In this document: positions 35,401-48,600 of the stretch, one piece after another
How positions within the stretch are numbered: the first letter of the stretch is position 1
Layout: each line of letters opens with the position of its first letter
Assembly: GCA_000727475.1 (NCBI GenBank)
Contig: KL647290.1
Location: 2,442,269-2,506,268 of the forward strand
DNA length: 64,000 nt
Reading direction: 5' to 3'
Origin: Sarcocystis neurona
Lineage: Eukaryota; Apicomplexa; Conoidasida; Eucoccidiorida; Sarcocystidae
Notes under the pieces: model-generated
Database searches by the model: none
What the model was told of the DNA's origin: nothing
What the model saw: the letters and a program-made list of their open reading frames with translations, nothing else
Program-made: the position numbers and the translations under genes

Positions 35401-38400
35401 GCATGCAGCAGAAGCATCTTCTCCGCTTCATACGGTATGAGGTCCACAGACTTACATTGCATAGGTCGACGCTTGCAGCAGAAGCTTCTTCGCCATACAC
35501 ATATATGTATGTCTAAGACGTACTTTTCGCCGGCTCGTCCGTGTGTCCACACATACATATACGTATGGAGGTAGAGAGATGATGCATGCAGCAGAACCAT
35601 TTGCACGTCTACACGCGGCATGTCCTTTACAGACCTGCACCTATAGTGAGAGAAAGAGACAGACGCCGTACCAAGAAAGACACGGAGGGGCACGAGGCCT
35701 GCATATATATACAGGAATATAGAGAGACAGCTACACAGACACGCTGTGCGACCTCCCGCGGCTGCGAGCAGCAGCTCGCAACGTCGTGACTGTGGTGGGT
35801 GTGCCTGCGCGTGCTCCTCATGATTGCACGCCTGTAGAGAGAGAGATGCGGGACGACAGGCGCGCAGGGTGGCAACGGTCTGTACGTGGCACATATGGAT
35901 GGTTGACGCACGCAGGGGGAGGACCGACTGCATACGGGCGTGTTCGTTTTTTCATACACACACACACACACACACGTATACACACGCACACACGGCCGCA
36001 GATTTGGACGTGTCGACTCGTCGGAAGGAGTGTAGGCGCCGCAGCAACGCACCCCGGGCGAGCGCGTAGTATTGCTCTGTGCTGCACGCAGGTATGAGCG
36101 CAGGTGTGCCTGTCCACATATGACCGCTCGAATACACTTGCAGGTGATGACTCCCCCACCCTCTCTGTGTCTGCATGTGGGGGTCTATTGCGCAACAAGA
36201 CAACGCCCGTGCAGAGACATGCGCAAGAGCGAAGAGACACCACGGCGGGCGTCTCTCAGACGTACCTTCCTTGACTCCAGTCCCGCCCGTGACAGTAGGA
36301 GTCGGTCTTGATACACACGCGTCTTCGTCAGTATACATATATGTGTGTGTGGATGTCTACAGATATGTGTACTTATGTGTGTAAAGCTGTGTCTGAGTAT
36401 CTGCAAATGAGTATCTTCGTGTGTGTAACAGTGTGTGTATGTACGTGTGTATGGATGGGTGGATGTATCTGTGTATCCATGTATTTATGCATGTATGTCT
36501 CTGTGTATGTATATATGTGTCTGTCTATGTGTGTCTACATATGTATGTACGTATATATATATATATATAAATTTGTGTGTACGTGTGTGTTTCATATGTG
36601 TACGTGTATCTGTGTACATTTGTATATTTGTGTGTGTGTGTGTGGGTACTTGTACGTATATTTATGTGTGTACGCGTGAGTCTATAAATGTTCATATGTA
36701 TGTGCGTCTATTCAAGAACGTGCGAGAATATATATATATATGTACAGTTGTCTCGTCTGGTATGGTGTTGGCGTACAGGCGTCTGTATGACCCTGTCTGT
36801 GCCGTTGTGTAGATATATGTATATGTATATATATGTGTAGCGATCGTTTTTCGTGGGGTTGACGTCCAGGCGTCTGCAGGCCCCTGTCTGTGTGCGCGCC
36901 TATATATATATATATGTACACGCAGAGGACTCGTGTGTCTGTGTGTGTATGCGACTCGCACAGGAAGAAGTATCGGACAGAGGGCGACACGGTGGTGGCG
37001 GTACACCGAGACGGCAGCAAACAGACGCTGCGAGATATTTTTCAGAGGGAGGTGGGGATTGATGCGTACAACGCGAGTATCGATCACTTGGACGTGCATG
37101 CGCTGGGGAGCTGCTTTCAGCGCTTCGACTTGTTCAACCAGAAGTACAACCCTTTTGGCCAGCGCCTTCTGCGAGAAGTCTTTCTCAAAACAGACAACTA
37201 CCTCAACGGTAAGAAGAACGCGCCGCGCGCGCACCCACACTGCTGCGTCACCAGCAGCAGCAGGAGACCAGGTGTACGTACATTCCAAGGTCGTGCCCCA
37301 AAACGTAGTACATATACCTGTGATTGACGTACTGAAAGTTTCTGTTTGTCTGCCTATGTGTGTGTGCCGCTCTCTCTGTTTCTCGGTGTGTCTCTCTGCA
37401 TTTGCGTTCAACATACCCAGGAACAGCGGAGCCGCAGATGTCTACAGCCGCCTACACACGTAGAACCGCGCGAGCGTCTGCCGCAGAATAGTAGCGCGTG
37501 TATGTGTGTGTGTCTGCATGCGTTTCGGATTATACGGGCACAAAGAGCCAACTTGTGTGTCGGTATGTATAGACCAGTGTGTGCCAACGTGCGTCTGTAC
37601 GATGACGTACCGGAGGTTCTGAGGGAATGCGCTGACGTGCAGGCCCCTCTTGCATTTGTTTGTGTATGCGTGTCTCTCTATCTCCCTACACATGTACACG
37701 TATATACATTTACATATTTATGTATATGGACATATAGATATACTTGTATATGCAGAGGACCCACGAGAGTGTTCTGTTTGTGTAGATGTCTGCGTCGGGT
37801 TTCTCTGTTTCTGCCGACCTGTACATATTTGTGTACGTAAAAAAGCACTCGTGTCTGTGTCGATGCGTCGATTCTGTGTGTATTTGTGTATGTATGTATG
37901 TATGTGTGTGTGTGTGTGCCTCTCTCTATATATATATGTACGTATATGTTTGTGTATGTAGAGGACCCTGAAGAACACCCTGCCTGTAGATTCGTTTGTG
38001 CGTGTGGAGCCTCTGCAGAGGTCGACCTGCAGGTGGCGGTTTTGCGACGCCTGGACACACGTGTATACACTTCGTCTACCTATCTGCCTGTGTGTATCTC
38101 TCTGTCTCTCTCTGTGTATACATATATATATATATATGTATGGGCATATATATGTATATTTCTTTGTAGGTAAGTGTCGCATAAATGTGAAGGAATGCAC
38201 CTAGGTAGGCCGTCTCTCACGTCGATCGCCTCAGCGTACGTCGTCTCGGTAGATGCAGACTTCTCTCTTTTTCCTACATATACCTAATATATGTACATAT
38301 ATGTGTGTATGTCGTAGCCGGTTATATTTGTGTGTGTATGTGTATACGCACGTATGCGTGTATTACTGGTTACATACATAAGTATTTATCTGTTTGTCTC

Positions 38401-41400
38401 TCCCTCTCACTCACAATATACATATATATATGTATATTTCTGGCTATTCGTGTGTATGTATATATGTATACGTATCCGTTCCTGATTATATATATATATA
38501 TATATGGGTGTAGATGTATATGTAAAGATATGTGTGTGCGTGTGTATGTCTCTGTAGACGCAGATATATGTAGATGTGCGTGTGGATGTATATCTCTATG
38601 TGTATGTACATGTACGTGTATGTCCTAAAGCGCAGATGTGTATGTTCACGAAGTTTGAGGAGAACTGTCTCTCTAAATTACTTCTGTGCATGCATGTGAA
38701 CATCGTCTATTCTGTACAACTTTCATATATCTGCCCTCCGCGTGTGTACTTCCTCCGTCTGAACAGGCGACGCACCGGAGTGTTTCTGTGTGACCCCGTC
38801 ACGTGCTGCTGCTGTTTCTTTTTCCCCTTCTTCCGCTGTCCTGCCCGAGAGGTGTGACGCGTCCGTTCTCGCGGCGGGTCCTGCTGCTGCTGCTTCTCCC
38901 GTGCGTACGCGATTATTGCTGCTGCTGGTGTTGCACCCCTGCGTGCACGGCATCTCGTTTTGCAGGACGGTTTCTGGCGGAAATAACGCGAGAAGTTATC
39001 AGCGACTTAGAGGAGCGGCGGTACCAACATGCGGAGTGGAGGCTGTCGGTGTACGGACGCTCCAAGGCCGAGTGGAAAAATTTGGCCTGCTGGGTCGTGG
39101 AGAACAAACTCGCTTCTCGCAGGGTCCGGTGGATGGTGCAGGTCCCGAGGTACGCACACGAAAATGCGGATATTCTCGCATGCGCTTGCGTGAAAAAACA
39201 GCAGCAGAATCAGTCGCGGTTTTCCGCTTCGTCCGCTGCCCTGCCACCTGCTCTGTAGGACAAGGACGAACAGACACACACCCGCACAGCAGCAGTGCAG
39301 CCGCAGCAGATGCACGCCTCGCAGCCGGTACCCGTGCCCCGCGCCGCCCGCGCCCACGTTCCGGTTCCAACCGCAGCACTAACAAGCAACACAAGTCGCA
39401 GCAGCAGCGACGGCAGCAGCAGCAGCGGCGGCAGGACAGGGCTTCCGTCTTCCCAGGGCAGGAGCGGAGCATCACAGCAGCAGCAGCATGGTGGACAATG
39501 TCTTGGTGCGCTGTGTCATCTGCGTTGGCTTCTGGTGCAGATTAGGTTTGTAGGCAGCAGCAGGAGCTCCGCAGCGGCAGAGGCCATAGAAGAAGCTTGG
39601 GTAGCTCGTGTCTGTGTAGATTTGTTGTTCACCGTCCACGGGCAGCTTATGATTCGCGTGCGTCTAGGAAGTTTGCCTCGTTTGAGAGGGGCCTTCGTCG
39701 GTAGCAAAGGACTCCTGCAGCTGCCGCTGCCGCGCCCCACAGGCAGCAGGGGGCGACTGCAGATAGCCACCGGTGAGGCCGCTGCTGGTGAAACAACGTG
39801 TGAGGATGGGTGTGAAGAACAGCAAGAGCTTATCCAGTTGCTAGGCAAAGAAGAGAGGTAGAGAGAGAGACAGGAAAACGTGTTGGTGAGGCGCCTTATG
39901 CATCGGTGTTAGCCGCGACGCAAGTCTCAGCCAGCTTTCAGTCCCCTCCTGCCGTACGCGTGCAGCTTCGTGGTTGCTACGTAGACGCCACGTGCGTAAG
40001 AGAGATGGAGAAAAGATGAAGACAGAGTACGAGACGGAGACAGAGTGCTTCGTTGCAGATACACAGGGACGCGAAGCATTCCTACGCCGTTTCCAAGCGA
40101 AGGAGAGCTGTAGCAGCAGGACCAGCAGCGACAGCTGGAGCGGCGGCAGTACCCGCTGCCGTTGTATCAGCTGCTGCAGTGGCAGTCCCCGCGACAGCAG
40201 CAGTGCCGTGGTGGCACTCAGAGACAAGCTGTGCTCTACCAACGCATGCAGCAGCAGCAGCAGCACCAGGGAATTCTCAGGACACAGTAGTGAAGCTGTC
40301 TCCCTGACGCATGTCTGCACAGGCCATACAGGTCGGCAGCTGCTCATACGATGTGTTTACATGCACGCATCTACCTAATGTGTACATATACATATATATG
40401 TGTATGTATATATATTCGCAGGGGTCTCCGCATGATGTAGTAGGTGAGCATTTTCTTTTTTCTTCCGTCGTGTGTGTAGCTGTGTTCACAGGAGTCTAAC
40501 AGGAGTTACGCATGTGTATATATACATGTGCGCGTATATCTGCACACACATGCGTCTGTCAGCTATGTTGCATGCAGGGTAGCCTCTTGTCGGATGTATG
40601 TATTTGCTCTCAGTGACGCACGGGCGGTCCATATAGCATAGGCTTCGACCTTTTTTCTTGCTTCGCGCGCGTGCATGCATTTGCTGCTCTAGTCAAGGCT
40701 GTTCGGTTCGACGTTTGTCGACCGTCGCGCGGGACGCTCTGATGATGTGTGTCGGAGGGGTCCTGGCGACGAGGGACGGCCCCGGCGCGGGCGCAGGCAG
40801 CCGTTTTTCTTTCATTGGCGAAGGCGGAGAGGCGTTTTGTCCGTCTCTGCCTCAGGCTGCGTATCTCTGCGTCTCTCTCCGTGCTGCTGCAGACTCTACC
40901 ACGTGTACCGTCGCCTAGGAGTCATCAAAAACTTCGGAGAGCTGCTGACGAATGTCTTCGAGCCGCTCTTCGAAGCCGTGCGCTCTCCCGAGGAACATCC
41001 TCAAATTTATATATTTTTGACGATGGTCGGTCCACTCGCGCTGCGCTCCTTCCCATCCCATTCCCCGCAAACTTCCGTACATATTCATCTTGGAGACGAA
41101 CAATAATATAGCGCACTGGGTCGACCTCGCCCGCGTGCACATACGTACATATACGCACAGAGAGAGAAAGCGAGAAAGCTAGAGAAGAGAGAGACAGAGA
41201 GAGAAGATGAGGTAGACATCTCCATATAGAGAGATTCAAAGAGATAGTTTGGACATACAGATATGTGTACACATATCCGTGTATGTATGGAGGCAGAGGG
41301 CGAGGGAGAAAGCGACACACAAAGACAGAGAGAGGGAATTGCAGGTACATACAGGCAGCTATAGAATTGTGTACAAATAGACGTTTATGACAGTAAATTC

Positions 41401-44400
41401 CTGATAGGTGTGTGTACACGTATTCGTCTGGGATGTTCCTCAACCCGTGCAAGCGTGCACGCATGCACCTGGAGATGGATGAACTTCTTCTGGCGGCCCG
41501 GGGTGAAGACGCCTTTGCTGCCCTGGACGCGCTGTGCTCCGCATTGCGTGGCCCTGCATGCGGTGAATGTCGAGAGTTGTCGCTCAGCGCCACAGACTTC
41601 CTTGTTTGTACTTCCGTATTTGTATGTGACCCAGTGGTACAGGCTTACCTGCTGATATCTTCATCTGAGTGGGTAGCGCAGTGCAGCACACTTACTACGT
41701 GTACGTAACCCAGTGCTACAGACATCTACATTAGTGTTTACATACTTGTATGTGGCCCAGTACCACAGACTTATTTGGTTGAATATACGTGTTTGTATGT
41801 AGCCCAGCACAGGTCGATGCATTTGTATTGCAGAGAAAAAGACGCGTTTACTTATACTTCTTCCATATTTGTACGTAGCCCCCAGTGTTCGAGACCTATT
41901 CATTTGTCCTTCTACTTTTTGTGTAGCCTAGTACTGCGGGTTGTTTCTGTATTTCTCTTTACATATTTGTATGTAGCCCAGCCCAGCAAACGTATTTATA
42001 TGTGTTTCTGTGTTTGCATATGCACGCGAATGGCGTCGCCGAGGTGAAGGCACGCGTATCAGTTGTACTGAGAGAGAACAGCAGCCTGCAGACAGCAGGC
42101 TGTAAGAACTCTTCTACGCGTAGAGACAGAGCGTGAGAGACGCGTGTGCTGCCGGGGTGGACTGGGAGCGAGATGCAGAGAGAACGTTCCCTTCAAGTGG
42201 CTGTGTCGCGTTGCATGCGACGAGGTCGCAGCCGTTGATGCTGCAGGACGGCTGCGCGTGCCTCTGGCTGGCTGCTGCGACCCGCTGCGAACGTGTGGGG
42301 GACACCAAAAGGGAGAAACCCGTGTTTGTCGAGAGGGAGGAGACGTCGAGAAGCCGCGCGCGTTGCTGGGCTTCTCTTCGTTTGCCGCGCTCGCTGCTTC
42401 GGTGTGAAGAAGAAGTGCTGCAGACAGCTGCGGCTATCAGTGCCCGCGTCTTCGGGGTGTCCTCTCCTCTCCTCCTCTCGACGTCGCGCTCTCTTCGGCA
42501 GTCTTTCCGTTTCTGTCCCCCTCCTCTTCCTGCTGCTGTTAATCTCCCTGCCTCTCGCGCTCCCCCTCCTTCGGCGGCCTCTCCCGTCCTCTCTCTGAGT
42601 ACCTCCCCTTCTGTCTCTCCGGCCCTCCCTCTCTTCGTCGCGCAGTTCTCTGCTGCTCTCCCTGTCTCCCCGTCTCCGCCGTCTCCCTCTTTTTTCATTT
42701 GGACGTCCCCCTGTCCTTTCCTCTCCCTCTCTATTTGCCTCCACTTCTCTGCCCCCCTCTCTCTCTGTGTGTGTCTGACCCCCCCCCCCCCTCTCCCCCG
42801 CCCGCCTCTGTGATCCCCCCCCCTTTTCCTCTTCTCCTTCTCCATATCTCTCATTTTTTACGTCTCGTCTCCCGTCTCTCTGTGTGTGTGCCTGTCCGTC
42901 TCGCGCTCTCTTCCTTTCCTCCGCTCACCCACTGGCTCGCGCGCCCTCTCTGTCTGACCGCCAGCCGCCGCTCTCTCTCCTGCCGCGGCGTTCGTCTCTC
43001 GTGCGCTGACCAGCAGGTGCCAGTGTGTTGTGCTGCAGACGCGACGGGAGTGTGCGGCCTTTTGTACCTGTTTTTTTTGGTCGCCCGTGTGTCTCGAGAC
43101 ACAGAGCGGCTCGGGACGTTCGCGCCGGCCCGCGCGCGTGTGGCAGCTGGGAAGAAGCTGTGTCTGCTTGCGCCCGCGCAGCGACCCCTCGGTGTGTGTT
43201 GTGCAGGCGCTGCTCACAGACACTGCGCTGTATATGTACATACTCGTGCGTGTGGACCTCGTTTCCAGACTTGGGGCGGCAAGTCTGCGCCTTCCTGAGC
43301 GGACTGTGTGTCTTTTTTTCTGGTCGCTCTTTCTCTCAGGGCGTCCGTCTTCGAGAGTGCGTTTTCCGGCCGCCGAGGCTCGTGTGGAGAAGCTTTGCAT
43401 GTGTGTGTATGTGTCTGCGTGTTGGCAGCTGGTTGGGTGGGACAGCGTCGACGACGAGTCGTACGCGTCCAAGTATACTATGGAGGGAGGGGAGCTGCCA
43501 CGGCCGGAGGACTGGACGAGCGAGAACAACCCGCCGTACAGCTACTGGGCGTTCTACATGTATGCGAATATTCGCGCTTTGAACCACTTCATGGTCGCCC
43601 GGGGCATGCACGCACTGGCGTTCAGGTATGTCTCTCTTCCCGGCGCCCATCTGCCGAGCGATTTCCTGTGTGTGCTTCTTCTGTTCCATCGCTCAAGTAG
43701 TAGCTGCGCCTGCACACACGTACACACAGTCGCTGGGGCGGAGCTCCCGACGTACACAGAGGTAGTCGGGGGGAGGAGTCGCGTGCTCGTTCCACAGTTG
43801 CGCCAGAAGCGGGCACGCGCTGCCTGGACACGGGAAAGTGGCTTGCTGCATGCACACGCGTAGTGGCTAGCCACTTGCACACAGAGTCCGCAGCCGTAGG
43901 GGGTGGCTAGCTGCGTGCACGCGCGTAGTGACTAGCCACTTGCACACAGAGTCCGCAGCCGTAGGGGCTGGCTAGCTGCATGCACACGCGCAGTGGCTAG
44001 CCACGTGCACGCAGAGTCCGGAGTCGTAGGAGATGGGTAGATGCATGCACAGACGCAGTGGCTAGCCACCTGGAGACACGGAGTCCGCAGTCCTAGGAGG
44101 CGTCCGCAGACGTGCGTCCAGACGGCGGCCAGCAGCTGTCTGCACTTGCAACGGTCATCCTCCGCGGCTTGACATGCGACAGTAAATGTGCCACAAATGC
44201 AAATGTATGTGTGCATGTGTGTACACACCTGCATATGTCTGTGTCCGTGTGTATATGTATGTATGTGTATGCATAGGGATATATACGAACATGTGTGTGT
44301 GGGTGCATATAGAGAGAAGTATATCTTTATGCATGCGCTCATGAGAGGCGGTGCAGCGACACAGCAACGACGAGGTGTCCACGCTGACGTTCCTAGCAGC

Positions 44401-45638
44401 TCCGTCGTACTGCGGCCCCTCTTTGTCGCTCCAGCCGTATTTTGCGCTTATTGAGATCTGTCACTCGCTTCGCTTCTCTTCTGCCTTTCCTTCTTGCACT
44501 GCGTCGTCTTCTCCGGTCGCTTTTCCACTCTTCTGCCCGTTTCCCCCTCCTTGCTGTCCTTTTCTCTCCGCGTTGATTTCTGGCCGCCGCTTCACTGCCA
44601 GTCTACTCGACTCCGCCTCATCATCCTCTTGTGTCCCCTGCCATCTTTTCCACTTCGTCCTCTCGCGCGTCTTCACTTTTATTTGTTCCTCTCTTCTTCC
44701 TTTTCTTTCTTCGTCTTTAACCTGCACCCTGCGCAGGCGCTGCTGCGTCCCTCCCTCCGTCTCGAGCCGCGTTTCTCCCCTCCCTGCGCGTCCCCCCCGT
44801 CTTTCTTCTTCTTCTCCTGTGCCCGTTGTCCCTCTTCTCTTCGTCAACGACATCCGTGGAAAAGAAGTGTCTCCGTGTCTCTCTTCTCTGTGTCTGTGTG
44901 TCTGCGTGTGTCTGCTTTTGCGCCTCGACTGCGTGCGCGCCGGTTCAGACCCGGGGCTTCCCCCGCTGTTCTGCTTCTTCAGCTGCACTGGGGCCTCGCT
45001 CCGCGCCTCTCTATATAATCGTGTATGTATGTGTGTGTAAGAGTGTATGTGTGCGATTGGGCGGTGGCGCGCGCGTGCGCGTGCAGGCCGCACTGCGGAG
45101 AAGCGGGTAGCGTCAGCCACCTGGCGTCGATGTTTCTTCTCGCCGACGCGATCAATCATGGCATCATGTTGAAAAAGAGCCCGGTGCTGCAGTATCTGTA
45201 CTACCTTGCCCAAGTTGGCCTCGCGCTTTCTCCTCTCAGCAACAATGCCCTGTTTATGAACATTGGTGAGCGGCGCCTCCCGGCAAAGGCGACAGAAAAC
45301 ACCTGCCTCTGTGTGTGGACAGACAAGAAGAAGAAGCAGCGCTTTGCACAGTCCTTCTGGAAAGTTGCGAAGAAACGCATGCAGACAGAACAACAGCGTA
45401 CACATATGTGCGTATGTATGTGTACACATATTTGTCTGTGTGTGTGTGTGTATGCGCGTATAGAAGTAGGGACAAAAGAAAAAGAAAGAGCGACGGAGGG
45501 AGAGGCAGGGGGATGTCTGCATGTGTGTGCATATGTGTGTGTGTGTTTCACAGGAGTACATTTCCGTCGTCACCTGGTAGATCGTGAAGGCCGCTAACGG
45601 CTGCTTCTGTGCGTAAAGACACCGGCCAAAACGGTGTC

Positions 45639-45670
<32 letters not shown>

Positions 45671-48600
45671 GGGAAGAGAGATATATATATGATATGCATG
45701 CACTTTTTTTAGATATTGGGAAAGAGACGTAGAGAAGCTGTCCGCGTGGTGTCGCGCTGCCAGGGAACGGTACTGAAAGAGACCCACTAGATTTCAACAT
45801 AGGAGAATCGTTTTTCTGCGTCCGCCTGCCTATTATGTGTGTGGGCTTGTGTGTTTGTGCCTACACGACTACACACACATATAGGCAGTCATACACATAT
45901 ATATCCACATATATTTACACGTGTATAGTTTTGCAGGTACAGACGTATACGTATGTATGTGAGCGAACGCTGCATATAGATACGTACACATACATCCATA
46001 TAATACTACACGTATGTTTTTGTGTATTTACATGTGTGTCTATATAATTTTGAGTATATATACATGTCTGTACATACAATCGGGGTGGGTGTGGAAGTCA
46101 GTCTTTCTGTGGAAGCAGCATTGTTGGGCAACGAAGATACGTGTGTCGGTGTCGTTCCGCCTCAAGCGAGCTGCAGGCAGGCACATGTATTTTCTCTGTT
46201 TCTGTCCTATTCTTCGCCTTTTTTGGCGAAGTGACGGCCGAACTCACGCACACTTCTTCTTCCGTCACTGTACACGGGTGCTCGGTCGATTTTTTTAGTG
46301 GTTTCCTTTTGCCGTGCCCGTTTGTCTCTGCTGGTCGAACTGCTGTTCTCACGATGTCGCGCGGGCCTCCGTGCGGGTTCCGCCTCCCTGCCGACTTGTT
46401 CGAATTTCTGCGTGCCTGCCCGGGCCTGCGTGCCGCCGGCAGTCGTCTGCTGTCCCTTCTTCCTCGGAGCCGTTGTTCTTCGGCAGTTCCCCTTTCTAGC
46501 CCCCGTCGTTCTTCGTCTTTTCCTTTTCTTCTGCCAAACTACCACGTTTGGTCCTTTGCAGCCAAAAATCCTCTCTACACTTTTTTCAAAGTGGGCCTCA
46601 ACGTCTCTGTCTCCACGGACGACCCGCTCATGTTCCACTTCACCGACGAGCCGCTTCTCGAAGAATATTCAGTCGCTGCAGTAAGCCATCGCACCCCTTG
46701 TCGCTTATCAGCAGCCTTCTCCTTCCTCAAGCAGCCACATATATGTCAGATGCTCTATATGGATGTATGCCTGCACAAGGATGTATATATATATATATAT
46801 ATGTATACACAGATAGATATATATGTGTGTAAGTGTTAGTGTATACATATATATATATATATATATACGTTTACACCTGTCCGTCCCCTCGAACCAGCGA
46901 TATTTACCGTAGATTCTATATATGTATAGATATATGTATATATGTGTCTTTGCACAGGGATATATATATATATATATGTATATATGTATATATATGTATG
47001 TATGTATATACACATATGTGTGTGTATAAATGTACGTTATCCACACACGTGTACATGTGTATGCATGCACACACGTATCCGCCGATGTGTTTGTGCGTGT
47101 GTATGGATGTGTGTGCCCATGCGCAGCAGCTCCAGCAGCACCAGGAATCCTGCTATATGTGCATACGTATTCTCTTAGCAACCACACAGGTCTTCACCTG
47201 CAAATAGAGAGGTTGTGTGAATGCACTTACGTATAGAAAGCCAAAAAGAAAGGGATAGAGAAATATTCTCTTGAGCAAGTCGGAGGGCCCACATTTGCGT
47301 CCAACGACCCTCTGCGGTGCTGCGGTAGGGACGCACCAGCATTTTTCCGGGGGGCTCCAGTAAATACGTGTTCGGTCAGTCGCTGTTCGGCCTCTTCTGT
47401 GCTCTCGAATTTGTTGCTTGGTTAGCCCACGTCCTGGGCTGCTGCGCACCTTCCTCCTGCGGCTGCGGGTGCTGCTGCCCCTGGTCACGCAGTGGCGCCG
47501 TGGGGCTGCGCATCCTGCTGCTGCGGCGGTTGGCTGCTGCTGCTGCGCCGGTTGGCTGCTGCTGCTGCGGCGGTTGGCTGCTGCTGCTGCGGCGGTTGGC
47601 TGCTGCTGCTGCGGCGGCGTGCATGGGTGCTGTCTGACTGATGTTGCTGTCGTCCTGCGTTTTTGCTGCTGTTGCTGCTGCAGCACACGTGGAAACTGTC
47701 GCCAGTGGATCTGTGCGAGCTCGCACGTAACTCCGTCCTGCAGAGGTACGCGTGCGCGCTGCGTCGCTGTGTTTCTCTTCTTCTGTTCTTTGCCTCCTCC
47801 GAATAAAAGAGTCTGGACGCTAGGCCGCTCCGCTCTGCTGCTGGCTGCGCGGAGCAGCATCTTGTTCTTCCCACACTTTCTTCCAGCAGCCGCCAAGTCT
47901 GGCGTCGTGTGTGCTGCCGCACTCGTTGGTGAGCATTCTTGCTTTTGTGGGCGTACTTGCGTTCAACATTTGGTTCCGAAGAAGCATTGGCTAGTTTTGT
48001 CGTCGTCTTCTTCACGTAAGACAGTCTCTGTCTCAAGTAAGAGAAGAAAAAGGTTTTGAACGGGCGCCAGCTTCCCTTCGGGGTTCATACACGAAGGTCT
48101 ACTCATAAGAGCACCAGAAATTTCTTGTCCGCCTGCTGCGGATTAACTCCTTCCCCTTTCCACCCGCGTCTGTCGAAGGACTCGACCTGCAGTGTCCTGA
48201 GCAGCTGCCACCGGCTCTCTTCTCCCTGGGTCGCGGCAGCATGCACCCGACCCCAGCAAAGCCGCGCACGGGCCGCCTCCCTGCTGCACCGGGGCAGCCG
48301 CGGGCGCGCGTCGCCGTCCCTCCTCTGCGCATGCGCACCAACAGCAGAGGCGCCAAGGCGCAGACTGCTTGCTTCTTCCTGGGTCTTCAGACGCTCAGAG
48401 AACAGCACTGCTTCGTTTTAAATGACACGGGGCAGCACCCACATTAACTGCCCGAGAGAGAGTCACCCTCGTCACCCCCCACCCCCAGCACCGGTCCTTT
48501 TCACTGCCGGCAGCTGAGTCGCACTACATGTGCTGGTCTGCCATCATCCTTGTCCAGCCGCGTCCACCGACCTTGCCGCAGCGGCCAGCCGTCGTAGTAG

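Noticed and set aside
34623..35933. 436-codon minus-strand frame
   Set aside because: It is antisense to AMP deaminase exon 5, whose plus-strand frame carries the catalytic signature. The minus frame has no recognisable domain.
42114..42854. 246-codon minus-strand frame rich in Arg, Glu and Gly
   Set aside because: It is the complement of a polypyrimidine intron. The composition is explained by GA repeats.
44461..45573. 370-codon minus-strand frame rich in Arg, Glu and Lys
   Set aside because: It covers the pyrimidine-rich end of an AMP deaminase intron and is antisense to exon 10 (PHCGEAG), so it is a shadow.
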